Assembly (NCBI GenBank): GCA_030549775.1
Contig: CM060171.1
Span: 191,001 to 255,000 of the forward strand
Direction: 5' to 3'
Length of the DNA stretch: 64,000 bases
Origin: Tamarix chinensis
Lineage: Eukaryota; Streptophyta; Magnoliopsida; Caryophyllales; Tamaricaceae
Part shown: in pieces, positions 46,028 to 58,663 of the stretch
Layout: each line of letters starts with the position of its first letter
How positions within the stretch are numbered: position 1 is the stretch's first letter
The notes under the pieces: model-generated
The model's input: only the letters and a program-made list of their open reading frames with translations
Told to the model about the DNA's origin: nothing
Databases searched by the model: none
Made by a program: the position numbers and the translations under genes

Positions 46028-47909
46028 TGGTGTGGTCATAGCCGGCACGTAATTTAAACCCTCTTATAGTCAAGTGTAGTATTGGTAAATAAAGGTATCG
46101 TTCTATACTAGGGAATGAGATGACTCACTTCTATTTAACTAGCTCACAAATAATAAAAATAAATTAATAAAAAATTACAATAAATAAATAAATAAGAAGA
46201 AAAATACAATAATGGAGGTTTTAAAAAATATAAAATAATAAAAAGAATAAATAAAATAAAATAATAAAAATAATGGATAACTGCAAATATTATAAATATG
46301 CCAAGAAAATTGAAATCCATAGCTAGATTATGTCAAAATATAATAATAATTTATGAGTCATCTTTTAATCATAAGAAGGAGACTGACCAAGTTTTAAGCC
46401 AAAAATATGTCTATACACCTTATATTACTTCCCTAAGATAATTAATATGATAAAGTGTCAATATTAAATCATATTAAATGCTTGTAGTATAGTAGCAACA
46501 AGTGACTACTATATTCAACTAGATATAATGCATTAAGTACAAGTGGAAGGATGTCAATCTAAGCACCCAAATTAGTACAATAAACATGTCTAGATGTATT
46601 TCTCTCATTTGACCTACACATATCTAAATGTTCCACTATTCCGGTTAGAATCACAAAATTGTTAGCTGAATTGTTATCTAACACAACTTCAATTTATACA
46701 TATAAATTATAGCATATTTATATGGCCACCTAGCAGACATATAATCGTACATATTGTCACTATAAGGAAACTAGAACAAAGCATGCACTATATAAATCAT
46801 ACTTGACAAAATCATACATATATAAAATATCGCAATTAAAATTGAGTTAAAGAATAATAACATAAAACAAAGAAAAATAATATCATATCTTAAACCATAA
46901 TCTAGGGTTTCACTCTATTCCCCACTAATAAATGATCAGCCAATTATAATGATCAAGTTAATTACACCAAAAATATATATTAAAAATATAAATTAAAAAT
47001 AGAAAAATAAATAATCAAAATTAATTATTGATGAAAGTTCAAAAAATTATTCAGATGAAAATTTATTAATTTTATCTAAAATAAAGTTTTCAATTCTCTT
47101 TTCTCTTTCTTTTTTTTCTCTCTTTCCCAGCCTAACTTGAATTTTTGTGCTTGCTTCTTTCCTTTTATTTTCTTTTTCCAACTACCTTGGAATTTCATGC
47201 ATGTCACTTTTTTCCTTTACTTTTTCTCCTACGACATCTCTCTCTCTTGTTCTCTTTTTTTTCCTACACGTATGTCCCTTCTCGCTGACTCTCTTTAGTT
47301 AGTTTTTTTGTCCATCTCTCTCTTCTCATTGACTATCCTTTTCATTTTTTTTCTTCTGTAGTTGTCAGGCCTTTGCCTCTCTCTCTCATTCTCTTTTGAT
47401 AGCTAATAGTTGTTGCCCTCTCTCTCTTGTCCTTGTTTCTTATGCTTTGAAGATGGTAACCTCTGCCCTCTCTCTTTATTTCGGTGCTGATGTCCTCTGC
47501 TACCTTTCCCTCTTTTTTTTCTCAGTCTCTCCCTCCTGGCTGCTTTGTGCTTCTACTCTAGTTGTCCTACCCTGTGTAGTTGTGCCTCAACCCTAGCTTC
47601 TTTTTATCAAATTTTTTCACCGCCTCTAGGCCTCTGGCCTTCATCCCTTTATTATTAATCCTTTAGGCCTTTGGTCGAAAGGACCCAAACTTAATTTGTT
47701 TTATTTAACCTATAAACTAACATTATACAATTTGATAAATAATCTTATAAGTTAAATTTATTTATTTTATATTATTTTAGCTCAACTAATAAAATTTATA
47801 ATATTATTTCTTAGGAAAAAAATTATAATTATTCTTAAATATTACTCAAATAAAATACAAAAAACTAAGATTAAAATAGTATAAAATATGTTAAAATATA
47901 TACTCATCA
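46028..47909 (-). repeat. Athila 5' LTR
   Basis: This 1882-bp partner of the 3' LTR begins TGGTGTGGTCATAG on the plus strand and ends TATACTCATCA. The primer-binding-site relic lies five bases inside the element from its low-coordinate edge, which confirms this is the 5' LTR of a minus-strand element. Confidence 0.88.
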
Positions 47910-50900
47910 TATAACTAATAAGAAAAGTATAGCCAAAGTTATGTAATATATTTAGAGTCGATTATTATATTTCATTAGGGTGATTATAGAATTCCCTTTA
48001 TACAATTAGTTGAGTAATGGGCAGGATAGTCTCCCATGGTCTCTCTGTACCTATAAAAGTCAAATGACATATCTTGATGGACATAAAAGCCGGTTAAATC
48101 CAAGTAAATATAGAGGACATAAAGGTCGACCAAAGCCAAATAAACCTAACATGGGCTATCAAATCTTTTAATATCTATAGCCCCTAGTACATCATCGATG
48201 TATAGAGTAGGAAAGGCACTTGGTATCAACTTGTGTCCCTCCTGAAGGCATACTAACCCTATGAACTACTCAAGGATCGGATAATTTAGACCCATTATTA
48301 TACTCATTTTATTTTAAGTAATTAATATCTTATTATATTATATTATATTCAATATCATATCAATCTAAGTAATGGTTAGTGATATTCATAAGAAACTTGC
48401 ATAAAAGAAAACTCAAACTACCAAACTCAAGTATTTATTACTATCCTTGAAAATAAATACAAATAGTTAAGAACACTCAAACATATGTTCTTATCTTTAC
48501 AAGGATTATCAACAACCACCTTCTTAATTAAACCACTCAATTAAAGAATCCTCATTTCCAACTGATATTTCCCTAAATCCACCTCAAGATTTAGAACCCT
48601 AACAATTTTCCCTCAATTATTAATCCTCACACCACATTATGTATCATATGCACTATAACAACTATACACACTATATCCCTTTTTATATGCTAGCAGGATC
48701 TCAAAATCAATAAAAGATAGAAGATATAGGTGGAACTAACCCCCTAAAATATATGGATGAAGAAAATCTAAAAAGATATTATCATGTGCATAAAAGCCAC
48801 TGAGACACCCCTACCTCACGTCAATCACCATGACTATGTCAGACAACACAACCAACCTATGTTGATCCTCAGTCTTCTGTTATCACTCTGTCTTTGGTCC
48901 TTGTCGACACCAACATAATCCTAGACACTTTCTACCTATATTGGCCTCTAAATAACCTTATTATCTTCGTTGGTCTCTATTATAGGACGTTCCTAGTCTC
49001 AAACACATAGGCTTGAATTCTTCGTATAATGGCAATCTAACCTTGATACTATGCAAGGATCTTACATTATCCATTATTCCCATTAAGGGAACCTTAGGTT
49101 GATAGCTCCACTACTTAATTGTTTGTGCAAAAAGGTAATATTAATAATGATAATACTAATCGTAGGTGTCCAAGCCACCGCTTCATTTCCACTCATCTCC
49201 CCTTTTATTTATAATTCAAGTCTATATCAATGACTAATACTAGGGTCAAGGTCATGGTTCCATTACTTAATCACATTACAACAACAGATAACATGTCCAT
49301 ATTAATATCAGCTATGTAAATTTAAATTATTGCTTAATTGTTATTATTCACCTCTTATATCCACAAGTTAAAGTCTAAGCCAAATCTAAGTCAACTTTTT
49401 CTAAGATTCATCCTGTAGGTCCAAAGTATTTATGTTGAGTAATTACGGTCATCCATTTTTACAAGGTTCAACAATTTTATGTTAAGAAACTTTAATCTAT
49501 GGTATAGTTCCATTTATTGAGGTTAAAATATGGGGGTAAACTTCTAAATCCAAAGGTCAAAATCAAGTGGATGATTGACCTAGGTATACTTTATTTATTA
49601 TTCTCTAAAAAATAAGATCCAATATATGGCCATACTAACACAAATCTCTATATCAATTCCTTAGTCCCCTTATATCACAACTAAGATTAGGGTCAAGTTT
49701 AAGGTTACAAACTAAGTGCAACATTCAAGGTGAGTTGGTCAAAATAATCCCAAACAAGCCTTAAGAAGCAACCGATCAATCTCACAAAGCTAAGAAAATA
49801 ATTAGGTTCAAATCATAGCAATATAAGAAAAATAGGGCAACTAGTTAGCTAGTCAAAACAAACCCACTTAGTTAACCAATTGTGCATACTAGTCGACTAG
49901 TTAAAAAAAATTATATATATATATATATAGCTAAAAACAAGCATAAATAATAGACTAAAGGAAAACACAATTCAAACAATTGGGACAAGCACCATCAATT
50001 GACCAAAAATGTATATCAATTGATGGTGTCACCTGCGACATATCGATCGATGTTGCACATTAGTTAACTGATGGAACATGAACTTCATATCTCAAATTCA
50101 AAACTCAATACACACAATCCAAATCATTACAAACAAAATTCCATACTTATTCATGATTTTTTACAACTCCAAAGTGAAATCCTAACATGATTGGCACATA
50201 CTCATGCTTGAAAAATCTTCAAACATCAAGACTCCTACTAAAACTACCAATTTAAGATAGAAAATACTATAACATGCTTTCTAATGTGTGAACATCATAT
50301 AAACCGGTTATGCATCATATCACACATGTCCATACTTACTGAAAAATATAGGAAAACTACCTACCTTCATAATCCGAGCAATCCCCTGAGATTAAAACAC
50401 ACATATGCATGTAAGAACCTAATTTATGCTATCCACTCATGTTTTTATGCTTTCAAACCAACAAGCCCAAATCCATATTCTAACACATAAAACTCATGCT
50501 CTCATATAAATTCATGCCAATGTCCAAACATGCACACCTTTCACCATAAAATAGGGAAGATAATGATTTACTTCAAGCCATAAATTAGCAAAACCAAAAG
50601 AAAGAAAAGAAGAGAGCCTTAATCTTGAAAACCTAACCCTTCAAGCTTGTCTTTAACACATTAAAGTTTACAAAAAAAAGAGAGAGAATAAGCCATAATA
50701 TTTAGTAATTAAGAGGAAAAAAACTAGATAATTTAACCTTCACCCCAAAATCATAAAACTTCAAGAGAAAAGAACCTCAAAACCTCAGATTTCTCTTAAT
50801 CCTACCCTTATTTTGCTTAAGGAAAACATAAAAAGATTAGATAAAATATTAGAGGAGGTAAAATTTTGAGATGAAAAGAAGGGAAATAAGGACTATGTTG

Positions 50901-53480
50901 AAGGTCAAAGGTGGGAGAGAGAGAAAAATAAAAATAGAAATGTGAGTTTTTGAGAGAAAATGATAGGTTTTACTATAAAATTTATGGTACAATCCAATGG
51001 AATGGAGCAATAGTATGTCTGAATAAGTAGAGCCATGAGATCCTCTATCTCCCACTCCCATTGTAGCCAAAGTCTGGTTGGAAGTAAACAAATAGAGTTA
51101 ACCTGCATAAGAGCTAAAACGGTGCCTGTTAGGGAATTTTAGGGTGTTAGGCCTCATAAATTTAGAAACATAAGAAGGGAAAATGGAAAAAAACCATAGG
51201 AGATAAGATCAGAAGCTCAGATGTTGTTTCTAAGGATGAAAGTGTTTGTTCTAATAAGTTTAAAAGAGTAAGGAAGTAGGGGACAAGGGATGAGGTCATC
51301 AAACAACTTTTTGGAATCTTACTCCTCAACTATGATTTTAATTTGATAACTCGTGTTTAAATGGTTCAAAAAATAAATAAAAATTGTTTATAAAATATTC
51401 GTAGTATTAAAATTAAATTCCAAAATTATTTAGAGAGAAATTTGAATTAACACAAAAATGATACCAGCTTTAGCCCAACATTAATCAATCGATTATTCAT
51501 TCACTAAAACATTTTGAAAAACACAGCACAAATGATTTGATCGATGGCATAAAACATATTCTCCCTTTATCCAATATTTTCCAAGTCTTTTTACAAATCA
51601 AATCCAAAATATACTTCTAAAGTTTACAGGGCCTTCAATAAGTGATGCCATGCTATTACATGTATCCTTATGAAGTGTTATTGTATATGATGGTTATTAT
51701 CTTATGTGAACATTACTATCACATGATATGTTACTATTGTTGTTATATCACTCGATTGTATGCTAATCAATGAATTTTATATATATATAAAATTCATTTT
51801 TAGTTTTTTAATGCATTTTTAGAAAGCCATTTATTAAAAAAGTTTTATTTTTAAAAGTAGTTTTTAAATTAAATTAAAATAAACCTTTTTTGAATAAAGT
51901 TAGAAAATAGATATTTATAAAAAATAGTTTTCAATATATATATTTTTAATAGAAATTGAACTTTTTTTAAAAAAAAACATCTTTAAAATTTAAAATTGAT
52001 CTTCACAACTAAAAAAACCATATTAAATTTATTTTTAGATCTTCCATTATTTTATCATTTATTAACAAACATTGCCTTAAATATGCTAAAATTAACATAA
52101 TCTAACTTTATTAGTGTAATAGTACCTAAGTAGTAATGATTTAAAATGTGGAGTTAGGTAAGTGGGGTTAGTTAAAACATAATATACCAATAAATGTTAG
52201 GCCCAATGTTATCGTAGGAAAATAAATTATATATCCCATTTTTATTCTAATCATTTAATAATTATATTTATTATTAATTATTATCATATTTGAACAACAT
52301 GATCCTATGGAATCAATATTTGACGAGGATTTTAATGTGAGAAGTGTCTTACGGTTGGCTTCTTATGCTATTTGTGAGGGGATATTTTTGGGGATTATAA
52401 CATTTGAAGATGAATTTGACTTTCATTCCATAAGGAACTACTTTTTAATTGTTAATTTTTATTGTTTCCTAAAATATTAATAGTCTCAAAATTAGACAAG
52501 GTTATTTGTTTATTAGCTAAATATGCTAGGGTGAATTATATTTGATGGTTAGAACTTTTTGATGTATCATTTAATAATGCATCGATTGAATATGTACATT
52601 ATTTAATTTTATGCTCAAATTCCTTTAATTTTACTTTTTTTTTACAATTAATCAATTTTCTAGATGAAATTTCATAAATATCATTTATAGATAATTTCAT
52701 TCTTAATTATCAAGTTGAACACACCATTTTAAAAAATTTTAATTAGTTGCTTGAATTATGTGTATTTTATTTAACAATTATCTATTAAGTAGTTGCTTGA
52801 ATAAAACATTTGTTTAATTTTCGAGATGAATTTTCACAACAATCATATATGAATTATTTAGCTTATGATGTTGCTATTATTATTATTATTATTATGTTTA
52901 TGTTTATGTTTTCCTCTTTATATAGATATGTATCTTTATGTTCATACAAAACTAATATATTGGTAATTTTAGTATACATATTCTACTTATTTTTTTGCTG
53001 GTGTTTTATGGTGATGATGTAAATATCATTCAAGAGATAAGTTTGTCTTATAATTTTGTTATGCTTTTTACTTAAAATTAGGTATCCCAATACACCAAAC
53101 TACAAGTTATATTTAATAACATTCCTACCATAATATCTATTAATATAAACCATTCACCAATATTATATGCAACAATTTAGTTTATTGCTTAAAGTAGTGT
53201 AGCCATGAGACATTAATCCTCACTCCATCTTATTCAACAACACCTTCAATTTTCAATCCTTTTTCTATTATTGTGAATGTGTCATATGCAACCAATAAAA
53301 ACCAAGGTTAGTCATTTTATTATGTTTATTTTTCCTAAAAATAAACCAATTTTCAACCATGATTAATTATTTGAAATTATTTTAGGAATTATAAATCACA
53401 GAATTTTGAGATTTTGATACATAAGGATGACGATGAATAAAGTAACTCGACAATGAACAATATTTTAAAGACTAGAGCAT
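47910..53480. other. Unassigned repeat-rich DNA, no gene
   Basis: About 5.6 kb with no recognisable protein motif. Part may be an old LTR. 49840-50075 holds a cluster of short palindromes, and 49905-49930 an (AT)n run. A 52-codon open stretch at about 52307-52490 (MESIFDEDFN start) matches nothing I know and is probably chance. 51700-53480 is very AT-rich. Confidence 0.4.
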
Positions 53481-54170
53481 TGTAACCCCTCAAAATTTAT
53501 TAATATTTTTTTATTTAAGTGAAAGTGTAATAACGATATAAATAATTGTTATTGACGGACTCGATATAAGTTTAATTTACCATACCATCCTCACATCGAA
53601 TATAAAACAAAACGGTTAGAGTTTAGAACATCATAGACAACAAAATACCCTAAAATCTTATATAATTTTAATCTCAATTAATTAATATTTTCACCTAATT
53701 TAAATCCTCATTCCAAATCATTTATGTTTTTTTAGCCTAACCCTAGCCCCAAATGACTAATAGATTAGTTTTAGCTAAATTCTCTAATTTTTAAAGCTTA
53801 AACTTAATCTTAATCCTTAACCACAAAATTTCTTTTCTCTTTTCCTTTTTCTTCCCTTTTCCCTATTTCCCTATTTCCCATTACTTTCTTTTTCTTTCTT
53901 CCTTTATTCCTTCTCGATTGGCTAACCCAACCTCCTTCCCTTTTTAGGTCATGCACATCCTTTCCCTCACATGTAACCCTCTCCATTTTCTTTTCCTTTT
54001 TAGCCATGCACAACCAGCAATTCCATCACTGCCACCTATAGCATGTGCCACCTACACCCATAGGCTACATCATCCCTTATACACACCAACCCACACCACG
54101 CCACACCAAACCCCTAAGCCCTTTTCCATTCGAACTGCCATCCTCACCCCATGCACTCATCTCATTTCAT

Positions 54171-54180
54171 CCTATAAATA
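54171..54180 (+). promoter_or_regulatory. TATA box, copy H
   Basis: CCTATAAATA within the pyrimidine-rich stretch, as in the A-D copies. Confidence 0.55.
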
Positions 54181-57100
54181 CCCCTTCTTATCTGTTTTTT
54201 TTATTTCCCCTTCCATTCTTTTCATCTAGAAGCCCAATCAACTATTCCTTATTTCCTCCTTCTTATCCCTGTTCTACTTATTGTCGCCCTGCACCACGCC
54301 ACTATAATATTAATTTTGAACATTTAACTTTTTATTCAAAGACCTAACCCTTAAATATTAACTTTATTATTTTTATTAACCCTTGACTCGTAATCCCAAA
54401 TAAATTATTTGCTTAATTTATCATAATTATATTATATTTTCCCTTTTTATTTAAATCTGACCTAAACCAATATTTTTATTCAGTTTATTTTTTATAATTA
54501 GACACCTCAAATCTGGATAAATTAATTTTATCTAAAACCTAACTTTAACCAAATTCTAATTCTAACCTTAAATTTACTTTCCTTTTCCTTTTTCTTATTT
54601 TTCCTTTTTCCTTTTCCCTTTTCCCTTTTTCTTTCTTTTTTATTTTTATTTTTCTTCTCCTTCTTCTTTATTTTCTTACGGCCCAACCCACATTCTTTTT
54701 CTTCTTCTCTTTTTGGCTAGCCTAACCAACCCACTTTCTCTTCTTTCCCTTTTTCTTCTTCCCTCCCTTTGGCCTACGCCTCAAGCCAAGCCCAACACAC
54801 TTTTTCTTTTCTTTTTTTCTTCTTCCCTCCTCGGCTTACCTAGCCCAGCCTGTCCTTCCTCCTTTATTTCCATTTTCCCACTCCTCGTCTGCACCCCTAC
54901 ACAGCCAAACACACCTTAACTCTCCCTGTATAGCCCCCACATCATGCATCCCTACATCCTTCTTTTCCCTTCTAGCCAAACTAGGCATGCACACTCCCTC
55001 CTCAAGTCCTTTTCCTCTAATTCCTAGCTCTTGAACTGTCTCTTTACCTAGTCTGCATGCCAACTTCCTCCTCTACCTCTACCATGCCCTGTCTGCCCCT
55101 CGTCAAGCCCCCTACTACCACTTACTACCATATGTCTACCTTGCATGACTAAACCAGCCTATTTCCCTATTAATTTTTACCTCCCATTCACCCCAACCAT
55201 GTGTGCATACATACACACACATGCCTTTGGTTTCTTTTTTCCTCACCAACATCGTAGCCATTACACCACTAGCTCCACCATCTCACCACCTCCCTACCCT
55301 TGGTTCCTTCTTCCTCCTCATCCCTCCTTCCTCATTCCATCAATCCATGGCCTTATTTCCTCTCCTCTTACCTTTCCTCCCTTTTCTCCCTTTGCCCAAC
55401 TCTCCCTGCCTCTATTTTCTCTGCCCTGCACACCACCCGACCACCTCTGCCTCGTGGCCCATGTACCATCTTCTCATCGCCACCCCCACTTCTCCTCGTC
55501 CAAGCCTTTGCCAAGCAGCCAAGAACCACCAACATTCCTCCTCTTTGCAACACCATCTAGAAACCAACCAATCCTTACCTGAGCCCTTACCTTCCCTCTT
55601 CTATTATCCTTTCTCCTTTCCCTGTTCCAGCCACCAACTTCCCCAGTTCTGACCTCCAGTAACTCCACCATTGTGCCAACCACCGGCCAGCCTTGTCGTT
55701 ACCTCCACCCAACCAATCCACTCCCCCAAAGCCCCCTTCTGCCTTGTCCAACTCACATTGCTCATGCAACGTGAGATCCTTTTTAAAAAAAATTTATATT
55801 CACTTTAACAGAAGGGTTGGTTAATTTACTATTTAATAAAATAAGTTATTTTATTAATTAGATATTAATATGGTTATTGTGGCATTATTTTTAGATACAA
55901 AGTTGTATTAGTGAAGCCTAATAAATTTTAGTAGGTTACCTAATAAACTATGCTTTGGCTGAAAATCGGGAAACTTATATACTCTACTAAAATAATAAAT
56001 ATTGCATGATAGCACATTTAATTTTTGATGTATAAATTGTGTTAAATATGTTTGTTACATTGTAATTATTATACTCTACTAAAATGTGAGATATAGCATG
56101 ATTACACATTAGGATTTTTGATGTATTAAATTGTATTTAATATGTTTTAATTATTTGCCTAAAAGTGTTGGCATGAAATTTGGTAAAATGGAGCATGTTA
56201 AACTGTATAAAATAGTATTGTGTATAAAGTATGCTAAAATGAGTTTAATGCTTGAAATAAATTATATATGTCATATGTGACCAAATGTGATAGGTTGAAC
56301 ATGCCTAAGTGAATTTTGACATAAATATTATTATTCTATGCCCTAAGTGTATTGAAGGTTGAAAAATCATTCATATCGGAACTCATAAGATTTTGGTGGA
56401 AAAATAAGTACTCTAGTTCAGAGGTTTTTTGGTCAACATGGGTTAAAAATATAATTATGCGTATTTTAATGTGATTAGTGGTCCGAAATAGTTTAAGTAT
56501 ATTATGTGGGAAGTTTGGAGTAAATATGAATGGTGTAAATCCAATAAATGATGAAAGTGGTTTTAAGTGGGAATAATAAATGTAGGGGCATAGTTATTAT
56601 CACATGTGGAAATTATTTGAGTTTGACCTTGATTTCTAGATATGTTGGTTATATTGGCATTTTAAGAATGCACATTAAATTTGGGAGTTATATCAGTCTT
56701 AAGGGGAAAGCTATGACTAATTTGTGAAATTTGAGTTTTGTAAGGAAGGTGAATAGTAATCCTAAGGATAAACTATTATCGCATTTATAAAATGTGGAAG
56801 TTGGATCTCAATTTTTATTTATGATGTCAATCATAATATTTTGGGAATGTATATCAAATTTGCTGGTTTCGTGGGATTTTATGGGAACTCTTATAATTAA
56901 ATCATGGAATTAGGGTTTCATGGAAATATACATAGTAAACCTAAAGGTAGGCTATTAAATCATATGCAAGGGGTTGGAGTTAAATCTTGATTTTTGGATA
57001 TATTTTCCATAATAACGTTTTAAGGATGGGCATTAAATTTGATAATAAAATGAATATCGAGGGAAAAGTTATGTTAGACTTATGAAATTAGGATTTCCTA

Positions 57101-57289
57101 AGAGGGTGTGATCTTTTCCGTAGAGAAGTGCATCGGTATTCATGTTGGTTGTGATATATGTGTTTCAAATAATTATGTTAAGATATATTATGTTCCTTGC
57201 ATGTCTATATACGCGTATGTATGAGGACCTTGAGAAATATTACCTTGAATAATATTAATCACTAAAAGAGAAGGATTACGTAAGTCAGG

Positions 57290-57860
57290 GCTGAGGTGTT
57301 GGGCACGTTCCACCAGACGATAGTAGTGGCTTAGGTTTATTTTTCTCTGAGAGGTGTTAGGTCCATTCCACCAGACAATAATAGCGGCTCAGGTGTGTTT
57401 TCCCTGAGAGATGCTTCAGATCATTCCACTAGTTTACAAATAATAGAGCTCCCAGACTCAACATAAACCAGAATATAATCTTGAGATAATCAATAATGAA
57501 TAAGAATTTAATTACTTAAATTGAGAGACTACACCAGGATCGAAGTGTTGTGTCCATTCCACCGAATGATAATAGTGGCTCAAGTATGGTTTTCTTTGAG
57601 AGGTGCTTTAGACCATTCAATCGGTTTAAGAATATTGGCTCCAATGTGTATTGCCTTGAGATGTGTTGTTTTAGTTCCATTAGATGATAATAGTGGCTCC
57701 GGTGTGTTTTTTCTTAAGAGGTTCTTCAGATTTTTCCACTGATTTAAAAATAGTAGCTTAAGTGCGTATTGGCTTGAGGGGTTCCACTGAATGATAATAA
57801 TGACTCAACTATGTTTTTCCTTGATAGATGTTTCCATCTGTTCCACTTGATTAAGAATAC
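57290..57860 (+). repeat. CCAC-box array, copy H
   Basis: Diverged units with core TTCCACCAGACGATAATAG followed by TGGCTCAGG. CCAC and ATAATAGTGG are kept although flanking bases differ from subfamily A-D. Confidence 0.75.
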
Positions 57861-58530
57861 CGGAGTCCTTGAACTCGGTGTGAATAAAAAAAATAAGAAT
57901 GATCATAATGATTGATTTTATTTACAGTTAAGATTAATGATATGATTGTAGATTATGAGATATATTATGAAGGTTATGGTTGTTGTGATGAGTTTGATTC
58001 TAATCATTATTTCATATAGCATCTCTTTTATTCTTGGTTGGTGAGTTTTGTTATATTCTAAATGAACAAGTATGAGTAGTATGTAGCTTTGTTGTTATTG
58101 TGTATTTGATACGATTATTGTATCTCTCTTATTGTATGAATATTTTAATGTCTATACCATGTGTTGTAATAATGCCTTTATATGTTCCATGGGGGCTTCT
58201 CATATTAGTTTTGTATAATGGGTTACTTAGTATCGTTGTATTGAAGGGTTACTTTTTATGGGCACTTGCTTATTCAATATGCAATGACCTTTGCAAGTTA
58301 GCTCGTGAGATCAGTTGAAGACTAGTGCTAGAGTTGAGAGTAGGGTTATCTATTATCTTTTAATCCGAAAGATTTTGTACTCTTATATACTTATGTATTC
58401 TTTTCACTAAATATTGTAATCATCGACAATTCATTTTATTTGGAATGATGTTAATTTGTTTTAATTCTCTCTAGTCTAATTTTTATAATTATGTTATTAA
58501 TTTAAGTGGAATAACATATTTAGCTCTAAA

Positions 58531-58573
58531 ACTTGGTATGAGAATGGTAAAAGAGACCAAACTTGTACCAAGT
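58531..58573 (+). other. 3'-terminal inverted repeat, copy H
   Basis: Arms ACTTGGTA and TACCAAGT, perfect, followed by GTAGTAGTAGCACCCC. Confidence 0.65.
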
Positions 58574-58663
58574 GTAGTAGTAGCACCCCGGGTTCTTTTG
58601 TTTTAGCTTACGCAACTAATTATTTAAACGAAAGTTTTAGTTCGTAAATTTGGGGGTATTGTA

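Larger units (their letters stand above)
21450..47909 (-). mobile_element. Athila/Tat-type Ty3/gypsy retrotransposon with nested insertions
   Basis: This is a complete-length but dead element on the minus strand. It has a 5' LTR (46028-47909), decayed primer-binding site (46005-46022), gag (about 44729-45660 and 37200-38178), protease (36977-37200), RT (about 35560-36450), RNase H (about 35150-35560), integrase (34473-35050 and 28623-29187), a 3' non-coding or env-position region, and a 3' LTR (21450-23301). E, F and J (with D inside J) interrupt it. Without them the element is about 11.3 kb, a usual Athila length. The 5-bp flanks (TGGAA left, TATAA right) do not match, so the duplication has decayed or a boundary is slightly off. 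Reading-frame stops are frequent throughout. Confidence 0.88.
53481..58663 (+). mobile_element. Giant LTR, copy H (second diverged subfamily)
   Basis: Begins TGTAACCCCTC and ends GGGGGTATTGTA. It carries a long pyrimidine-rich stretch (53800-55770) with a TATA box at 54171-54180, an AT-rich stretch (55790-57250), a CCAC-type array with motif TTCCACCAGACGATAATAG (57290-57860), and a terminal inverted repeat (58531-58573) placed as in copies A-F. I cannot find a convincing target-site duplication, and the last bases deviate from the expected TTACA, so the right boundary is approximate. The many Pro/Ser-rich frames in 53950-55650 are composition artefacts. Confidence 0.7.

Noticed and set aside
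52307..52490. Open stretch starting MESIFDEDFNVRS as a gene fragment
   Set aside because: It is short, AT-rich, and has no recognised motif or neighbours. Chance is likely.
53476..53480. AGCAT as the target-site duplication of copy H
   Set aside because: The sequence after the right end (AGCCA or GCCAC) matches only partly. Not reported as a duplication.
55145..55652. Overlapping 145-149-residue Pro/Ser-rich frames
   Set aside because: Several frames are open at once in a pyrimidine-rich stretch of LTR copy H. There are no domains, and equivalent stretches in A, C and D give unrelated products.
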